64,000 bases of DNA from Bacillota bacterium (lineage in GTDB: Bacteria; Bacillota; Clostridia; Christensenellales; CAG-138): contig JAEYCM010000051.1 of the NCBI GenBank assembly GCA_023455425.1, forward strand, positions 26,912-90,911, written 5' to 3'. Below the pieces are notes generated by a model. That model was not told where the DNA came from. It saw only the letters and a program-made list of their open reading frames with translations, and did no database searches. Positions 8,338-17,001 of this stretch are shown piece after piece. The translations under genes and the position numbers were made by a program. The stretch's first letter is position 1; each line of letters starts with the position of its first letter.

Positions 8338-8721
8338 TCAAACGTGAATGGGCCTTCCTATTCCGCGCTCCGTCCGCCATTGCGGGGGTGGGCCGTCTTC
8401 TCCCCAGTATTCATTAAGCAAGCCGATTTTCCCGTATCTGAACTTGAAAAATGATGCGGCGTGGAAGGATGCATCCGCGTCGCGCAATGTCACCTTGACA
8501 ACGGAAACGATCAAATCCCCACACGCTTCCAGCCGTTCTACGGCGACTGACCAATTTCCGGGGTACAGGCTGTTGGCCGCTATAAATTCGTGCACCGTAA
8601 ATTGCTCGTTGGTGTTGTTCCATTCTATGACGGCGTCGCTGCAAAAATAATCTTCCAGGCGGCCCCAATTTTGTGTATGGATATCGTTCCAAAGCTGCCT
8701 TACAACGGCTGTTTTCTCCAC
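8338..8721 (-). CDS. SnoaL-like / nuclear transport factor 2-fold protein
   Basis: A 127-residue single-domain protein. The N-terminus (VRQLWNDIHTQNWGRLEDYFCSDAVIEWNNTNEQFTVHEFIAAN) has the helix-then-strand layout of the SnoaL-like NTF2 fold: a helix, a 'D-Y-F' turn, and a short strand. The rest alternates beta strands (DLIVSVVKVTLRDADASFHAASFFKFRYGKIGLLNEYWGEDG) that would form the curved sheet. Family members include cyclases, isomerases and many of unknown use; catalytic residues cannot be assigned here. It lies 15 bp downstream of the LUD gene on the same strand and may be cotranscribed with it. Confidence 0.75.
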   Translation of the reverse strand: MEKTAVVRQLWNDIHTQNWGRLEDYFCSDAVIEWNNTNEQFTVHEFIAANSLYPGNWSVAVERLEACGDLIVSVVKVTLRDADASFHAASFFKFRYGKIGLLNEYWGEDGPPPQWRTERGIGRPIHV

Positions 8722-8736
8722 AGGCGTTCTCCTTTC

Positions 8737-9348
8737 TTAATATCCCAGGTTTTCCTCCACAAGCAGCACATGTACGTCTTTGACCGCGTTCGTGGGCCGC
8801 TCCAGCAGCGTCGTGATATGGCACATCCGCTGGGGTGAAGTGCAGTCCGAACAGCGGTTGGCCGTGGCGCATGGAACATGCAACCCAAGCCGCCGGGCGT
8901 TGGGCGGGCAGGCTTCGCGCTTGATACGGTCTAAACCATCTTCATAATTTTCGCAGATCTTGTTTTCGCCCGCGATCACGACTACACGCTTTGGGCCGTA
9001 GATGAGGCTAGCGACCCGGTTGCCCGTTCCGTCAATATTCAAAAGCGCGCCGGTTTTGAGCACAGCATTCGCGGAGCAGAGGTAGACGTCCGCCTTCTGC
9101 GCCGCGTCGTGTGCGGCAGGGACTTCTTCCTTTTCACATTTCCAGTGCCAGTAAACGGGGTGGCCCGCTTGTAGCAGCGTTTCATACAGCCCCAGATCGC
9201 GTACGGTGACGGAACCGCCAAAACCAACGCTCGCGCCTTCTCCAATCAAAGCAAGCGCGGCTTCCTTTGCGGCTTGCGCATCCTTACATACCTGTACCTG
9301 GAAACCGTGCTTTTTCAGGCTCTCAGCCGCCTGTTCGACGTTAGACAT
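8737..9348 (-). CDS. LUD-domain protein (lactate utilization LutC/YkgG-like)
   Basis: A 203-residue protein of the LUD (DUF162) family. The fold is visible as [30 protein letters not shown], and the cysteine-bearing C-terminal segment [17 protein letters not shown] marks the stand-alone clostridial branch. In bacteria with lutABC the LutC protein takes part in L-lactate oxidation; here no lutA or lutB neighbour exists, so lactate use should not be assumed. The start is ATG 9348 with GGAGGG upstream; an in-frame TTG at 9363 overlaps that site. Its promoter (9376-9404) stands back to back with the lepA promoter. Confidence 0.8.
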   Translation of the reverse strand: MSNVEQAAESLKKHGFQVQVCKDAQAAKEAALALIGEGASVGFGGSVTVRDLGLYETLLQAGHPVYWHWKCEKEEVPAAHDAAQKADVYLCSANAVLKTGALLNIDGTGNRVASLIYGPKRVVVIAGENKICENYEDGLDRIKREACPPNARRLGLHVPCATANRCSDCTSPQRMCHITTLLERPTNAVKDVHVLLVEENLGY

Positions 9349-9375
9349 TGTAATCCCTCCCAAAGCGTTTTGTGT

Positions 9376-9404
9376 ATTGTATCACAAGCGGGTATAGCAG
9401 GCAA
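9376..9404 (-). promoter_or_regulatory. Sigma-A promoter of the LUD gene
   Basis: On the minus strand TTGCCT, 17 bp, TACAAT, with a TG one base ahead of the -10. It lies 10 bp from the divergent lepA promoter. Confidence 0.6.
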
Positions 9405-9414
9405 AGCCGCTCTC

Positions 9415-9443
9415 TTGCAATTGACTCTGCGATACGGTATGAT
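9415..9443 (+). promoter_or_regulatory. Sigma-A promoter of lepA
   Basis: TTGCAA (9415-9420), 17 bp, TATGAT (9438-9443). It ends 43 bp before the lepA ATG and lies inside the longer reading frame, which supports the ATG at 9487. Confidence 0.65.
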
Positions 9444-9486
9444 CAATGCTGAATACAAATGCCACCATGGAAAAGACGGAGGTACT

Positions 9487-11289
9487 ATGGCCTTTCCGCG
9501 TGAACAAATACGCAATTTCTGCATCATTGCCCACATCGATCACGGTAAGTCTACCCTTGCCGATCGTCTGATGGAGCTGACCGATACCGTATCCAAAAGG
9601 GATATGGAGGAACAGCTTTTAGACACCATGGAGATCGAACGCGAGCGCGGCATCACCATCAAAGCGACCGCCGTGCGCATGTTCTATACCCATACCGACG
9701 GCAAGCAGTATATGTTCAACCTCATCGATACGCCGGGCCATGTGGACTTTACTTATGAGGTCAGCCGCGCGCTTGCCGCGTGCGAAGGCGCCATACTCGT
9801 GGTGGACGCCACGCAGGGGATCGAGGCGCAGACGCTTGCAAACGTGTACCTTGCGATCGACAACGGCCTTGAAATCATGCCCGTCATCAATAAAATAGAC
9901 CTCCCCAGCGCGCAGCCGGAACATACCATTAAAGAGATTGAGGACGTCATCGGCATCCCCGCGGAGGACGCGCCGCGTGTTTCCGCGAAGTCCGGAGAAA
10001 ACGTACCCATGATACTGGAGCAGTTGGTCGATCTCATCCCGCCGCCCGAGGGGGACAGCGAGGCTCCGCTCAAAGCGCTGATATTCGATTGCTATTACGA
10101 TAATTACAAGGGTGCGGTCAGCTATGTGCGCGTCAAGGAAGGCGCAGTGCGCGCAGGTACGCGCTTGCGCATGATGAGTTCCGGTCATGAATTCGACGTG
10201 ACCGAGGTTGGCGTGTTTACGCCCGCGCACCGCCCGGTGGAAGAACTGACGGCGGGCGAGGTCGGCTACATTGCGGCTTCCATTAAAAGCGTGGCGGAAA
10301 CCAAGGTGGGCGATACCATTACGGACGCGGAAAACCCCGCAAAGGAAGCCCTGCCCGGCTACCAACAGGCGCACCCCATGGTGTTCTGCGGCATCTATCC
10401 GGCGGATGGCGCAGACTACAACGATTTAAAGGACGCTTTGGATAAGTTGAAGCTCAACGATGCGTCACTGACCTACGAGCCGGAAACCTCCATCGCGCTC
10501 GGCTTCGGGTTCCGCTGCGGGTTTTTAGGGCTGCTGCATATGGAAATCATTCAGGAGCGCTTGGAACGTGAGTTCGATCTCGATCTTGTTACTACCGCAC
10601 CCAGCGTTATCTATCGCGTCAAGATGGAGGATGGGGAAGAGCGCGTGATCGATAACCCCTCGAACCTCCCTAACCCGACGATGATTGCCTATATGGAAGA
10701 GCCCATGGTGGATGCGCATATCATGACGCCTTCTTCCTTTGTCGGTACCATTATGGAGCTTTGTCAGGAAAAGCGCGGCATCTTCGTGGACATGAAGTAT
10801 ATCGAAGAGACGCGCGTCAACATCCATTACGAGCTGCCCCTCAACGAGATCATCTACGATTTCTTCGATCAGCTCAAATCCCGTTCGCGCGGCTACGCTT
10901 CCTTTGATTATGAACTCAAGGCATATATGCGCTCGGACCTGGTGAAGCTCGACTTTCTGCTAAACGGCGATATGTGTGACGCGCTTTCCACCATCGTCCA
11001 CCGGGACAAGGCGTACAACAAGGGCCGCGCCGTGGCGGAGAAATTAAAGGACGTCATTCCCCGCCAACAGTTTGAAATCCCCATCCAGGCGGCAATCGGC
11101 GGCAAGGTGATCGCGCGCGAAACCGTCAAGGCCGTGCGCAAGGACGTCTTAGCCAAGTGCTACGGCGGCGATATCACGCGCAAAAAGAAGCTGCTGGAAA
11201 AACAGAAGGAAGGCAAGAAGCGCATGCGGCAGGTGGGCTCCGTGGAGGTCCCAAGCGAGGCCTTCATGAGCGTGCTGCGCATCAACTAG
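9487..11289 (+). CDS. lepA: Elongation factor 4 (LepA), ribosomal back-translocase GTPase
   Basis: A 600-residue cytosolic GTPase of normal length for the family. LepA binds ribosomes and affects translocation and ribosome assembly. The G1 motif AHIDHGKST is at residues 15-23, switch [10 protein letters not shown] follows, and the G4 motif NKIDL and a G5 region are present. The LepA-specific C-terminal domain is complete, with [29 protein letters not shown] near the end. The start is ATG 9487 with GGAGGTACT upstream. It sits ahead of hemW and hrcA-grpE-dnaK-dnaJ, the order often seen in Clostridia and Bacilli (lepA-hemW-hrcA), here interrupted by a small SLOG gene. Confidence 0.97.
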   Translation: MAFPREQIRNFCIIAHIDHGKSTLADRLMELTDTVSKRDMEEQLLDTMEIERERGITIKATAVRMFYTHTDGKQYMFNLIDTPGHVDFTYEVSRALAACEGAILVVDATQGIEAQTLANVYLAIDNGLEIMPVINKIDLPSAQPEHTIKEIEDVIGIPAEDAPRVSAKSGENVPMILEQLVDLIPPPEGDSEAPLKALIFDCYYDNYKGAVSYVRVKEGAVRAGTRLRMMSSGHEFDVTEVGVFTPAHRPVEELTAGEVGYIAASIKSVAETKVGDTITDAENPAKEALPGYQQAHPMVFCGIYPADGADYNDLKDALDKLKLNDASLTYEPETSIALGFGFRCGFLGLLHMEIIQERLEREFDLDLVTTAPSVIYRVKMEDGEERVIDNPSNLPNPTMIAYMEEPMVDAHIMTPSSFVGTIMELCQEKRGIFVDMKYIEETRVNIHYELPLNEIIYDFFDQLKSRSRGYASFDYELKAYMRSDLVKLDFLLNGDMCDALSTIVHRDKAYNKGRAVAEKLKDVIPRQQFEIPIQAAIGGKVIARETVKAVRKDVLAKCYGGDITRKKKLLEKQKEGKKRMRQVGSVEVPSEAFMSVLRIN

Positions 11290-11296
11290 CTAGCGT

Positions 11297-11638
11297 ATGA
11301 AGGTGGCGGTAGTAGGTTCCCGCACGCTGCGGGATGTGGATCTTGCAAAGTATATCCCGCCGGATGCTACGGAGATTATTACCGGCGGCGCATACGGGAT
11401 CGATACGCTTGCGGAGCAATACGCAAATAGCCGGGGCATCCCAGTGCGCGTGTTCCGCCCGGACTACGAGATATTGGGCAAATGGGCGCCGCTTGCGAGG
11501 AACGATCAGATCGTGAACGCGGCGGATATGGTGGTAGCGGTTTGGGACGGCGTTTCCAACGGTACGCGCTACACTATCAGCCGCGCGCAGAAGTGTAATA
11601 AGCCGGTCAAAATTTATGTTGTGGAACGGGATGGCTAA
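11297..11638 (+). CDS. SLOG/Rossmann-like small protein (DUF2493/YpsA-like)
   Basis: A 113-residue single-domain protein, 7 bp after lepA. It begins KVAVVGSRTL, has the glycine-rich EIITGGAYGIDTLAEQYA and a later NDQIVNAADMVVAVWDG, the layout of the SLOG superfamily (DprA/LOG/YpsA), which binds nucleotides or nucleotide-derived ligands. The T-G-G-A-x-G-I-D motif is the usual ligand-binding loop. Function is not established for members of this kind. A hairpin terminator overlaps its stop codon, so the lepA transcript probably ends here. Confidence 0.78.
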   Translation: MKVAVVGSRTLRDVDLAKYIPPDATEIITGGAYGIDTLAEQYANSRGIPVRVFRPDYEILGKWAPLARNDQIVNAADMVVAVWDGVSNGTRYTISRAQKCNKPVKIYVVERDG

Positions 11639-11654
11639 CGCCATCCCGTTTTAT
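11625..11654 (+). terminator. Terminator overlapping the SLOG gene stop codon
   Basis: AACGGGATGGC, loop TAAC, GCCATCCCGTT, then TTAT. The loop contains the stop codon. Confidence 0.7.
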
Positions 11655-11655
11655 G

Positions 11656-11688
11656 CCACTGACAAAGTCCGGTGGGCTTTGTCAGTGG
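11656..11688. terminator. Terminator-like hairpin between SLOG gene and hemW
   Basis: A 12-bp stem (CCACTGACAAAG with its complement) and a 9-base loop, followed by GTTTC. It is the counterpart of the 7579-7611 hairpin in the structured repeat. Confidence 0.6.
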
Positions 11689-11795
11689 GTTTCTGGTAGG
11701 TTAAAAGTGCGCTTTCACGCACTTTTTCCACAAATCTGACGCGCATGTCGTCAGATTTGATTAAACTGCGGGGGATTGCGATCCCCCACACCCCC
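11656..11795 (-). repeat. Structured dispersed repeat, copy B (inverted relative to copy A)
   Basis: Read on the minus strand it matches copy A (7471-7611): a hairpin around GGGGGATCGCAATCCCCC, the arms AAATCTGACG/CGTCAGATTT around ACATGCG, AAAAAGTGCGTGAAAGCGCA, and a final hairpin with arms CCACTGACAAAG and its complement (11656-11688). It lies between the convergent SLOG and hemW genes. Confidence 0.75.
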
Positions 11796-11830
11796 TAAAG
11801 TTGCAACTTAAGGTTCTAGCAAACATTATT

Positions 11831-12976
11831 CTAGGATAAAAAATATTGCAGCGCCGCATTCTGCATATCAAGCCCTGCTTTTGTCAAATACGCATGCGTC
11901 GGCGAGACGGTGAGCCACCCTTTTTCTATCAGCGCACCAATGGCATCCGGATAGAAATCCTCAAACCGCTTTTGGAACCGCGCTTTAAATTCTGCAAGCG
12001 GAATACCTGCTACAGTTCTCAGACCCACCATCACGGCTTCGAACGCTTCTTCCGCATAGGGAATGGGCGTGAGAGTCCGTTCCGGCAAAGGTATCGTTGC
12101 TTCCTTATGATAGGCGTCCAATTCCGCGGCGTTGCTCCAACGCATCCACTGCTGCGTACCGCCCAAATTTAGCCGCCAGGCCGAATGCGCGCCCGCACCC
12201 AGGCCAAGGTATGCGCCGTTCGCCCAATAATTAAGGTTGTGGCGGCAAACATGTCCCGGCTTTGCAAAGTTGGAGACCTCATAGCGTGCATAACTCTGTT
12301 GTTCCAGATAGGCAATGCCTGCGTCCTGCATCTCATACACGTCGTCTTCATCGGGCAGTGTTTCACGTTTGGAAGCGACATCGTCAAAGAGCGCCGTGCC
12401 TTCCTCCAAAATCAGCCCGTAGGCCGAAATGTGCTCAGGGGAAAGCGATACAACCGCCGACAGCGTATTCAGGTAGTCTTCTTTCGTCTGCCCCGGCAGC
12501 CCATGCATGACGTCCACGTTGATGTTGGAAAAGCCCGCTTCGCGCTCGAGACGGAATGATTCTAAAAACGCATCTTTTGTGTGGATACGCCCGATGCGTT
12601 GCAACAAACGGTCATCCAAGCTCTGCACGCCGATGGAAAGGCGGTTGACGCCCGCTTCCTGATATGCAAGAAGCTTTTCTTTGTCTAGCGTGCCGGGGTT
12701 GCACTCAAACGTAATTTCCGCATCCGGGGCGATGGAAAAGCATTGCTGTAATTCATGCAGCAGCGCCTGTGCCTGCTTTCCCGAAAGGAGGGAGGGCGTG
12801 CCGCCGCCAAAGAACACGGTATCAAACGTACTCCAATCATGTTGCGCAAACGTATGGATTTCCCGATACAGTGCGTCCAGATAGCGTTCCATCCGTTCCG
12901 GCTGCGCCAGGGAGAAAAAATCACAATAGCGGCATTTTCGCACACAAAACGGAATATGCACATAAAGACCCGGCAT
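11831..12976 (-). CDS. hemW: Radical SAM heme chaperone HemW
   Basis: A 381-residue radical-SAM protein of the HemN-like family. The iron-sulfur motif lies in YVHIPFCVRKCRYCDF (C11, C15, C18), followed by FFGGGTPSLL and the family-typical SIGVQSLDDRLLQRIGR and GLPGQT. The length and the short N-terminus before the cysteine motif mark HemW rather than true coproporphyrinogen dehydrogenase HemN, which is longer. HemW is a heme-binding chaperone in other bacteria; whether this organism makes heme is not shown. It is transcribed away from hrcA, with about 310 bp between them. Confidence 0.9.
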   Translation of the reverse strand: MPGLYVHIPFCVRKCRYCDFFSLAQPERMERYLDALYREIHTFAQHDWSTFDTVFFGGGTPSLLSGKQAQALLHELQQCFSIAPDAEITFECNPGTLDKEKLLAYQEAGVNRLSIGVQSLDDRLLQRIGRIHTKDAFLESFRLEREAGFSNINVDVMHGLPGQTKEDYLNTLSAVVSLSPEHISAYGLILEEGTALFDDVASKRETLPDEDDVYEMQDAGIAYLEQQSYARYEVSNFAKPGHVCRHNLNYWANGAYLGLGAGAHSAWRLNLGGTQQWMRWSNAAELDAYHKEATIPLPERTLTPIPYAEEAFEAVMVGLRTVAGIPLAEFKARFQKRFEDFYPDAIGALIEKGWLTVSPTHAYLTKAGLDMQNAALQYFLS

Positions 12977-13178
12977 AAAGTTTCCTTTCTTGCAACAAGG
13001 CCGTCAAACTCTCTCTCTATTTATAACATACAATGTCTTCAATGCAAAATCCGCGCTTGCAGAAAAGGGTGAAATCGCCCCAAATCGTCGCACGATGCAG
13101 GGGGATTTTTCCAGATATTCGGGCCAAAAATCCCACGCTTTTGTTTCCACTTTGTCACAATGGAACATTTGCGTTCTA

Positions 13179-13207
13179 TTGACAAAGACTATGGGGAGTG
13201 CTATTTT
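13179..13207 (+). promoter_or_regulatory. Sigma-A promoter of the hrcA heat-shock operon
   Basis: TTGACA (13179-13184), 17 bp, TATTTT (13202-13207). The CIRCE operator follows directly downstream, so HrcA would block it. Apart from this and CIRCE, the gap 12977-13290 shows nothing I recognise. Confidence 0.8.
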
Positions 13208-13219
13208 ATTTGTAGTGAT

Positions 13220-13246
13220 TTAGCACTCAACGATATAGAGTGCTAA
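13220..13246 (+). promoter_or_regulatory. CIRCE operator (HrcA binding site)
   Basis: A perfect match to the CIRCE consensus: TTAGCACTC, nine bases, GAGTGCTAA. It lies just downstream of the promoter, at or near the start of the transcript, and 45 bp ahead of the hrcA start. By established knowledge HrcA binds here and represses the operon until heat shock ties up GroEL. Confidence 0.97.
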
Positions 13247-13290
13247 CATTCTGAAAGGGAAGAAGCACTGCGGGAAAGGAGGCGTGGCAA

Positions 13291-14334
13291 GTGGAACTCG
13301 ATGCAAGAAAAATGCGCATTTTGCAGGCGATTATAGACGACTATATTATGACGGCCGCGCCGGTCGGTTCCCGCACCATATCCAAACGCGCGGACTTTAA
13401 CGTCTCCTCCGCGACCATCCGCAACGAGATGAGCGATTTGGAGGAGCTTGGATATCTGGAGCAGCCGCATACCTCTGCCGGGCGCATTCCGTCCAACAAG
13501 GCATACCGGCTCTATGTCAACCACATGATGCAGCGCGCGCAGCTCAACGAACAGGAGCGCCGCATGATCCGGGCCTATTTTACAAGCCGGATGGATCAGG
13601 TGGAGGGGTTGGTACGGCAGACGGCTACCGCTCTTTCGGAGATTACGCGCTATACGGCGATGGTCATGGCGCCGCAAATTGAAACGGTGCGCATCAAGCA
13701 CATTCAACTGGTGCAGCTGAGCTCGGAGCGCGTCTTGATGGTACTGGTAACCGACAACGGCATGATACGCGATATCATGCTGCGCATGCCGGAGGGCATG
13801 GGCGCACAGGATCTCGATAAATTCTCTAATCGCCTGAATCAGGTGCTGCGGGATATGCGGCTGGATCAGGTGGCGGTGGACGAAGTGCTGGGCATGGGGG
13901 AAGAGATGGGCGCGCAGCGCACATTCTTCCATAACATTATGGAAGCGCTCGAACGCCATGTGCACGGCAACGCGCAGAAGGTGGAGCTTTCCGGCGCTAC
14001 CAACATCCTGCACTACCCCGAGTACAGCGATATGAACAAGGTCAAGGGCTTCCTTTCCGCATTAGAAGGGAAGGATACGCTCTACAATATGTTGAAAAAG
14101 GCCTCGCGGCTGGAATTTTCCGTCTCCATCGGGGAGGAAAACGAACCCGATCAGTTAAAGGATTGCAGCGTGATCACCGCGACCTACCGCATTGGGAACG
14201 ACCCTATGGGTTCGTTTGGCATCATAGGTCCCACGCGCATGCATTATAGCCGCGTGCTCTCAATACTTGAATATATGCAGCTGAGTCTTTCGGAGGCCCT
14301 TGCCGGGCTTTTGGAACAGGACCGGCTTGAATAG
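13291..14334 (+). CDS. hrcA: Heat-inducible transcription repressor HrcA
   Basis: A 347-residue DNA-binding repressor. The N-terminal winged helix is typical: MRILQAIIDDYIMTAAPVGSRTISK, then VSSATIRNEMSDLEELGYLEQPHTSAGRIPSNKAYRLYV. The C-terminal region is the dimerisation/GAF-like domain, ending in IIGPTRMHYSRVLSILEYM. Translation starts at GTG 13291, with AAAGGAGG 8 bases upstream. The perfect CIRCE site just ahead means it represses its own operon. It is the first gene of hrcA-grpE-dnaK, and the spacing to grpE is 16 bp. Confidence 0.96.
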   Translation: MELDARKMRILQAIIDDYIMTAAPVGSRTISKRADFNVSSATIRNEMSDLEELGYLEQPHTSAGRIPSNKAYRLYVNHMMQRAQLNEQERRMIRAYFTSRMDQVEGLVRQTATALSEITRYTAMVMAPQIETVRIKHIQLVQLSSERVLMVLVTDNGMIRDIMLRMPEGMGAQDLDKFSNRLNQVLRDMRLDQVAVDEVLGMGEEMGAQRTFFHNIMEALERHVHGNAQKVELSGATNILHYPEYSDMNKVKGFLSALEGKDTLYNMLKKASRLEFSVSIGEENEPDQLKDCSVITATYRIGNDPMGSFGIIGPTRMHYSRVLSILEYMQLSLSEALAGLLEQDRLE

Positions 14335-14350
14335 CCAACGGGAGGAAGTT

Positions 14351-14950
14351 ATGGCAAGAAAAACCGCAAATGAAAACGCACCCATGCAGGAGGAAACCAT
14401 AGTAAACGATCAGGGGGCGGAGCAGGCGCAAACGCCGGAAGAAACCGCCGCGAACGGAACCCAGGAGGCGGAATACGTCAAACTGAGCAAGACCGAATTT
14501 GACACCGTCAAGGCGCATATCGAAACGCTGAAAAAGGAAAAGGACGAGGCGATTACGCTCGCGCAGCGTCTGCAGGCGGATTTTGACAACTACCGCAAGC
14601 GCAACGCCACCCTAAAGGCGGACAGTTACCAGGAGGGAATGCGGGATTGCGTGAAGGCGCTCATTCCTTCGCTAGATAATTTTGACCTTGCCGTGCAGAA
14701 CATGGAGACGGTGGATCCATGCTACCTTGACGGCGTCAAGATGGTGCAGCGCACGCTTCTGGATGCGCTCAATAAACTTGGGTTACAGGAGATCCCGGCG
14801 GAGGGTATATTCGACCCCAACCTGCACAACGCCGTTTTACAGGAAGCGGCGGAAGGGAAGCAATCCGGTGAAATCCTGGAGGTCTTCCAGCGGGGCTTTG
14901 AGATGAATGGCAGGATATTGCGCCACAGCATGGTCAAAGTGGCGGAATAA
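14351..14950 (+). CDS. grpE: GrpE, nucleotide exchange factor for DnaK
   Basis: A 199-residue co-chaperone. The first 60 residues are polar and disordered, rich in Glu and Ala; a coiled-coil helix follows (about 65-100, LKKEKDEAITLAQRLQADFDNYRKRN), then the beta domain with FDPNLHNAVLQEA and a C-terminal GFEMNGRILRHSMVKVAE that fits the family end. ATG 14351 was chosen because GGAGGAAGTT is directly upstream. It lies between hrcA and dnaK under CIRCE control. Confidence 0.95.
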   Translation: MARKTANENAPMQEETIVNDQGAEQAQTPEETAANGTQEAEYVKLSKTEFDTVKAHIETLKKEKDEAITLAQRLQADFDNYRKRNATLKADSYQEGMRDCVKALIPSLDNFDLAVQNMETVDPCYLDGVKMVQRTLLDALNKLGLQEIPAEGIFDPNLHNAVLQEAAEGKQSGEILEVFQRGFEMNGRILRHSMVKVAE

Positions 14951-15043
14951 TCGGGTAACGGCAAAACGTCAGTACATACGCCGCAAGATTGCGGCATCGT
15001 ATAAAACAGGAATAGTTCAGTTGATTATAGGAGGATTAGGTTC

Positions 15044-16870
15044 ATGGGCAAAATTATTGGTATTGATTTGGGCACCACCAACTCTTGCGTCGCAGTGCTC
15101 GAAGGTGGGGAACCCGTTGTTATCCCCAATGCGGAGGGCGCGCGCACTACGCCTTCTGTCGTAGCGTTCAAAGATCAGGAGCGTCTGGTGGGTCAGGTTG
15201 CAAAGCGCCAGGCCATCACCAACCCGGAGCGCACCATTGCTTCCATTAAGCGCGAGATGGGCACTTCCCACAAGGTACATGTGGATGGCAAGGATTATAC
15301 GCCGCAGGAAATTTCCGCCATGATTTTGCGCAAGCTCAAGCAGGATGCGGAAGCATACCTGGGCGAAACCGTATCGCAGGCGGTCATTACCGTTCCCGCG
15401 TACTTCAGCGACAGCCAGCGTCAGGCCACCAAGGATGCGGGCCGCATCGCGGGCCTTGAAGTGCTGCGCATCATCAACGAACCCACCGCGGCTTCCCTTG
15501 CCTACGGCATGGATAAGGAAGTCAACCAGAAGATACTCGTTTACGATTTGGGCGGCGGCACGTTCGACGTTTCCATTCTGGAGATTGGCGACGGCGTATT
15601 TGAAGTGCTCGCTACCAACGGCGACAACCGTCTGGGCGGCGATGACTTTGACCAGCGCATCATGGACCATATCGCCACCGAATACAGGAAGGAAACCGGC
15701 ATTGATTTAAGGAACGACCGCAAGGCGCTCCAGCGTTTGAAGGAAGCTGCGGAAAAAGCGAAGATCGAGCTTTCCGGCGTGGTGTCTTCGGATATCAACC
15801 TGCCGTTCATCACCATGGACGCTTCCGGCCCCAGGCACTTGGAAATGACGCTCACCCGCGCAAAATTTAACGAGTTGATTTCCGATTATGTGGATAAGAC
15901 CAAGGATTGCATGTTCAAGGCCCTGCGGGACGCGAACCTGAGCTCCGAGAAGATCGATAAGGTCATTCTTGTGGGCGGTTCCAGCCGTATCCCCATGGTG
16001 CAGGAAATGGTGAAGACCGTCACCGGTAAAGAACCCTTCAAGGGCATCAATCCGGACGAATGCGTCGCCGTCGGCGCGGCCATCCAGGCGGGCGTGTTGG
16101 GCGGCGAGGTCAAGGATATCCTGCTGCTCGACGTCACGCCGCTGTCCCTTGGCATTGAAACGGTGGGCGGCGTGTTCACCAGGCTCATTGACCGCAACAC
16201 CACCATCCCCACGAAGAAGAGCCAGATCTTCTCCACCGCGGCGGATGGGCAGACCTCCGTTGAGGTCCATGTGCTCCAGGGTGAGCGCGAAATGGCGCAG
16301 TACAATAAGACGCTGGGACGCTTCCAGCTTGCAGGCATTGCGCCTGCGCCCCGCGGCGTGCCGCAGATCGAGGTCACGTTCGATATCGACGCGAACGGTA
16401 TCGTGCACGTAAGCGCGAAGGACCTTGGCACCGGCCATGAGCAGAAGGTGACGATCACCGCTTCCACCAACCTCAACGAGGAAGAGATCAAGCGCGCCGT
16501 CAGCGAAGCCGAACGCTTTGCGAGCGAGGACAAACAGCGCAAGGAAGAGGTGGAAACCCGCAACCATGCGGACCAACTCGTCTATACCACCGAAAAGACG
16601 CTCAAGGAGCTGGGCGATAAGGTTTCCGCCGACGATAAGTCCAAGATCGAGGCCGCGCTTTCTGATCTGAGGAAGACGCTTGAAGGTACCGACAGCGCCA
16701 TGATCAAAACCGCCTCCGAAAAGCTCACTGAGATCTCCTACGAGATATTTGGTAAAATATACCAGCAGGCGCAACAAGCGAACCCCGGCCAAGCCGCGGG
16801 CGGCGGCGCGCCGCATGACAATACCGTGGTGGACGCTGATTACGAAGTTGTGGACGACGACAAGAAGTAA
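15044..16870 (+). CDS. dnaK: Chaperone DnaK (Hsp70)
   Basis: A 608-residue Hsp70. The ATPase domain opens with [12 protein letters not shown] (residues 3-14) and includes [25 protein letters not shown] and the [12 protein letters not shown] phosphate loop; the substrate-binding domain has [20 protein letters not shown] and the helical lid, and the C-terminus ends with the acidic EVVDDDKK typical of bacterial DnaK. GGAGG lies about 9 bases ahead of the ATG. A GC-rich terminator follows the stop, so the hrcA-grpE-dnaK transcript can end here rather than run into dnaJ. Confidence 0.98.
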   Translation: MGKIIGIDLGTTNSCVAVLEGGEPVVIPNAEGARTTPSVVAFKDQERLVGQVAKRQAITNPERTIASIKREMGTSHKVHVDGKDYTPQEISAMILRKLKQDAEAYLGETVSQAVITVPAYFSDSQRQATKDAGRIAGLEVLRIINEPTAASLAYGMDKEVNQKILVYDLGGGTFDVSILEIGDGVFEVLATNGDNRLGGDDFDQRIMDHIATEYRKETGIDLRNDRKALQRLKEAAEKAKIELSGVVSSDINLPFITMDASGPRHLEMTLTRAKFNELISDYVDKTKDCMFKALRDANLSSEKIDKVILVGGSSRIPMVQEMVKTVTGKEPFKGINPDECVAVGAAIQAGVLGGEVKDILLLDVTPLSLGIETVGGVFTRLIDRNTTIPTKKSQIFSTAADGQTSVEVHVLQGEREMAQYNKTLGRFQLAGIAPAPRGVPQIEVTFDIDANGIVHVSAKDLGTGHEQKVTITASTNLNEEEIKRAVSEAERFASEDKQRKEEVETRNHADQLVYTTEKTLKELGDKVSADDKSKIEAALSDLRKTLEGTDSAMIKTASEKLTEISYEIFGKIYQQAQQANPGQAAGGGAPHDNTVVDADYEVVDDDKK

Positions 16871-16888
16871 GCATAGTATATGAAGGCT

Positions 16889-16915
16889 GGGGCGGGTCAA
16901 AAGCCCGCCCCTTTT
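16889..16915 (+). terminator. Intrinsic terminator between dnaK and dnaJ
   Basis: GGGGCGGG, a 7-base loop, CCCGCCCC and TTTT. Confidence 0.85.
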
Positions 16916-16934
16916 CATGAGAATTATTTCCTAC

Positions 16935-16963
16935 ATGACGATACGGCTTCGCTTTGTTATAAT
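16935..16963 (+). promoter_or_regulatory. Probable promoter of dnaJ
   Basis: ATGACG (16935-16940), 17 bp, perfect TATAAT (16958-16963), 38 bp ahead of the TTG start. No CIRCE site is visible here, unlike at hrcA. Confidence 0.55.
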
Positions 16964-17001
16964 GGGCTTTGACTGAAAGCTTTGGGGGAGAGGGATGTCC
17001 T

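Noticed and set aside
9274..9486. N-terminal extension of LepA
   Set aside because: It overlaps the divergent LUD gene and the lepA promoter; LepA homologs begin at the ATG at 9487.
15707..16918. Long open frame of about 400 codons antisense to dnaK
   Set aside because: Open frames opposite dnaK are a known effect of its codon use; it lacks a ribosome site and the translated product is low-complexity and unlike any family.
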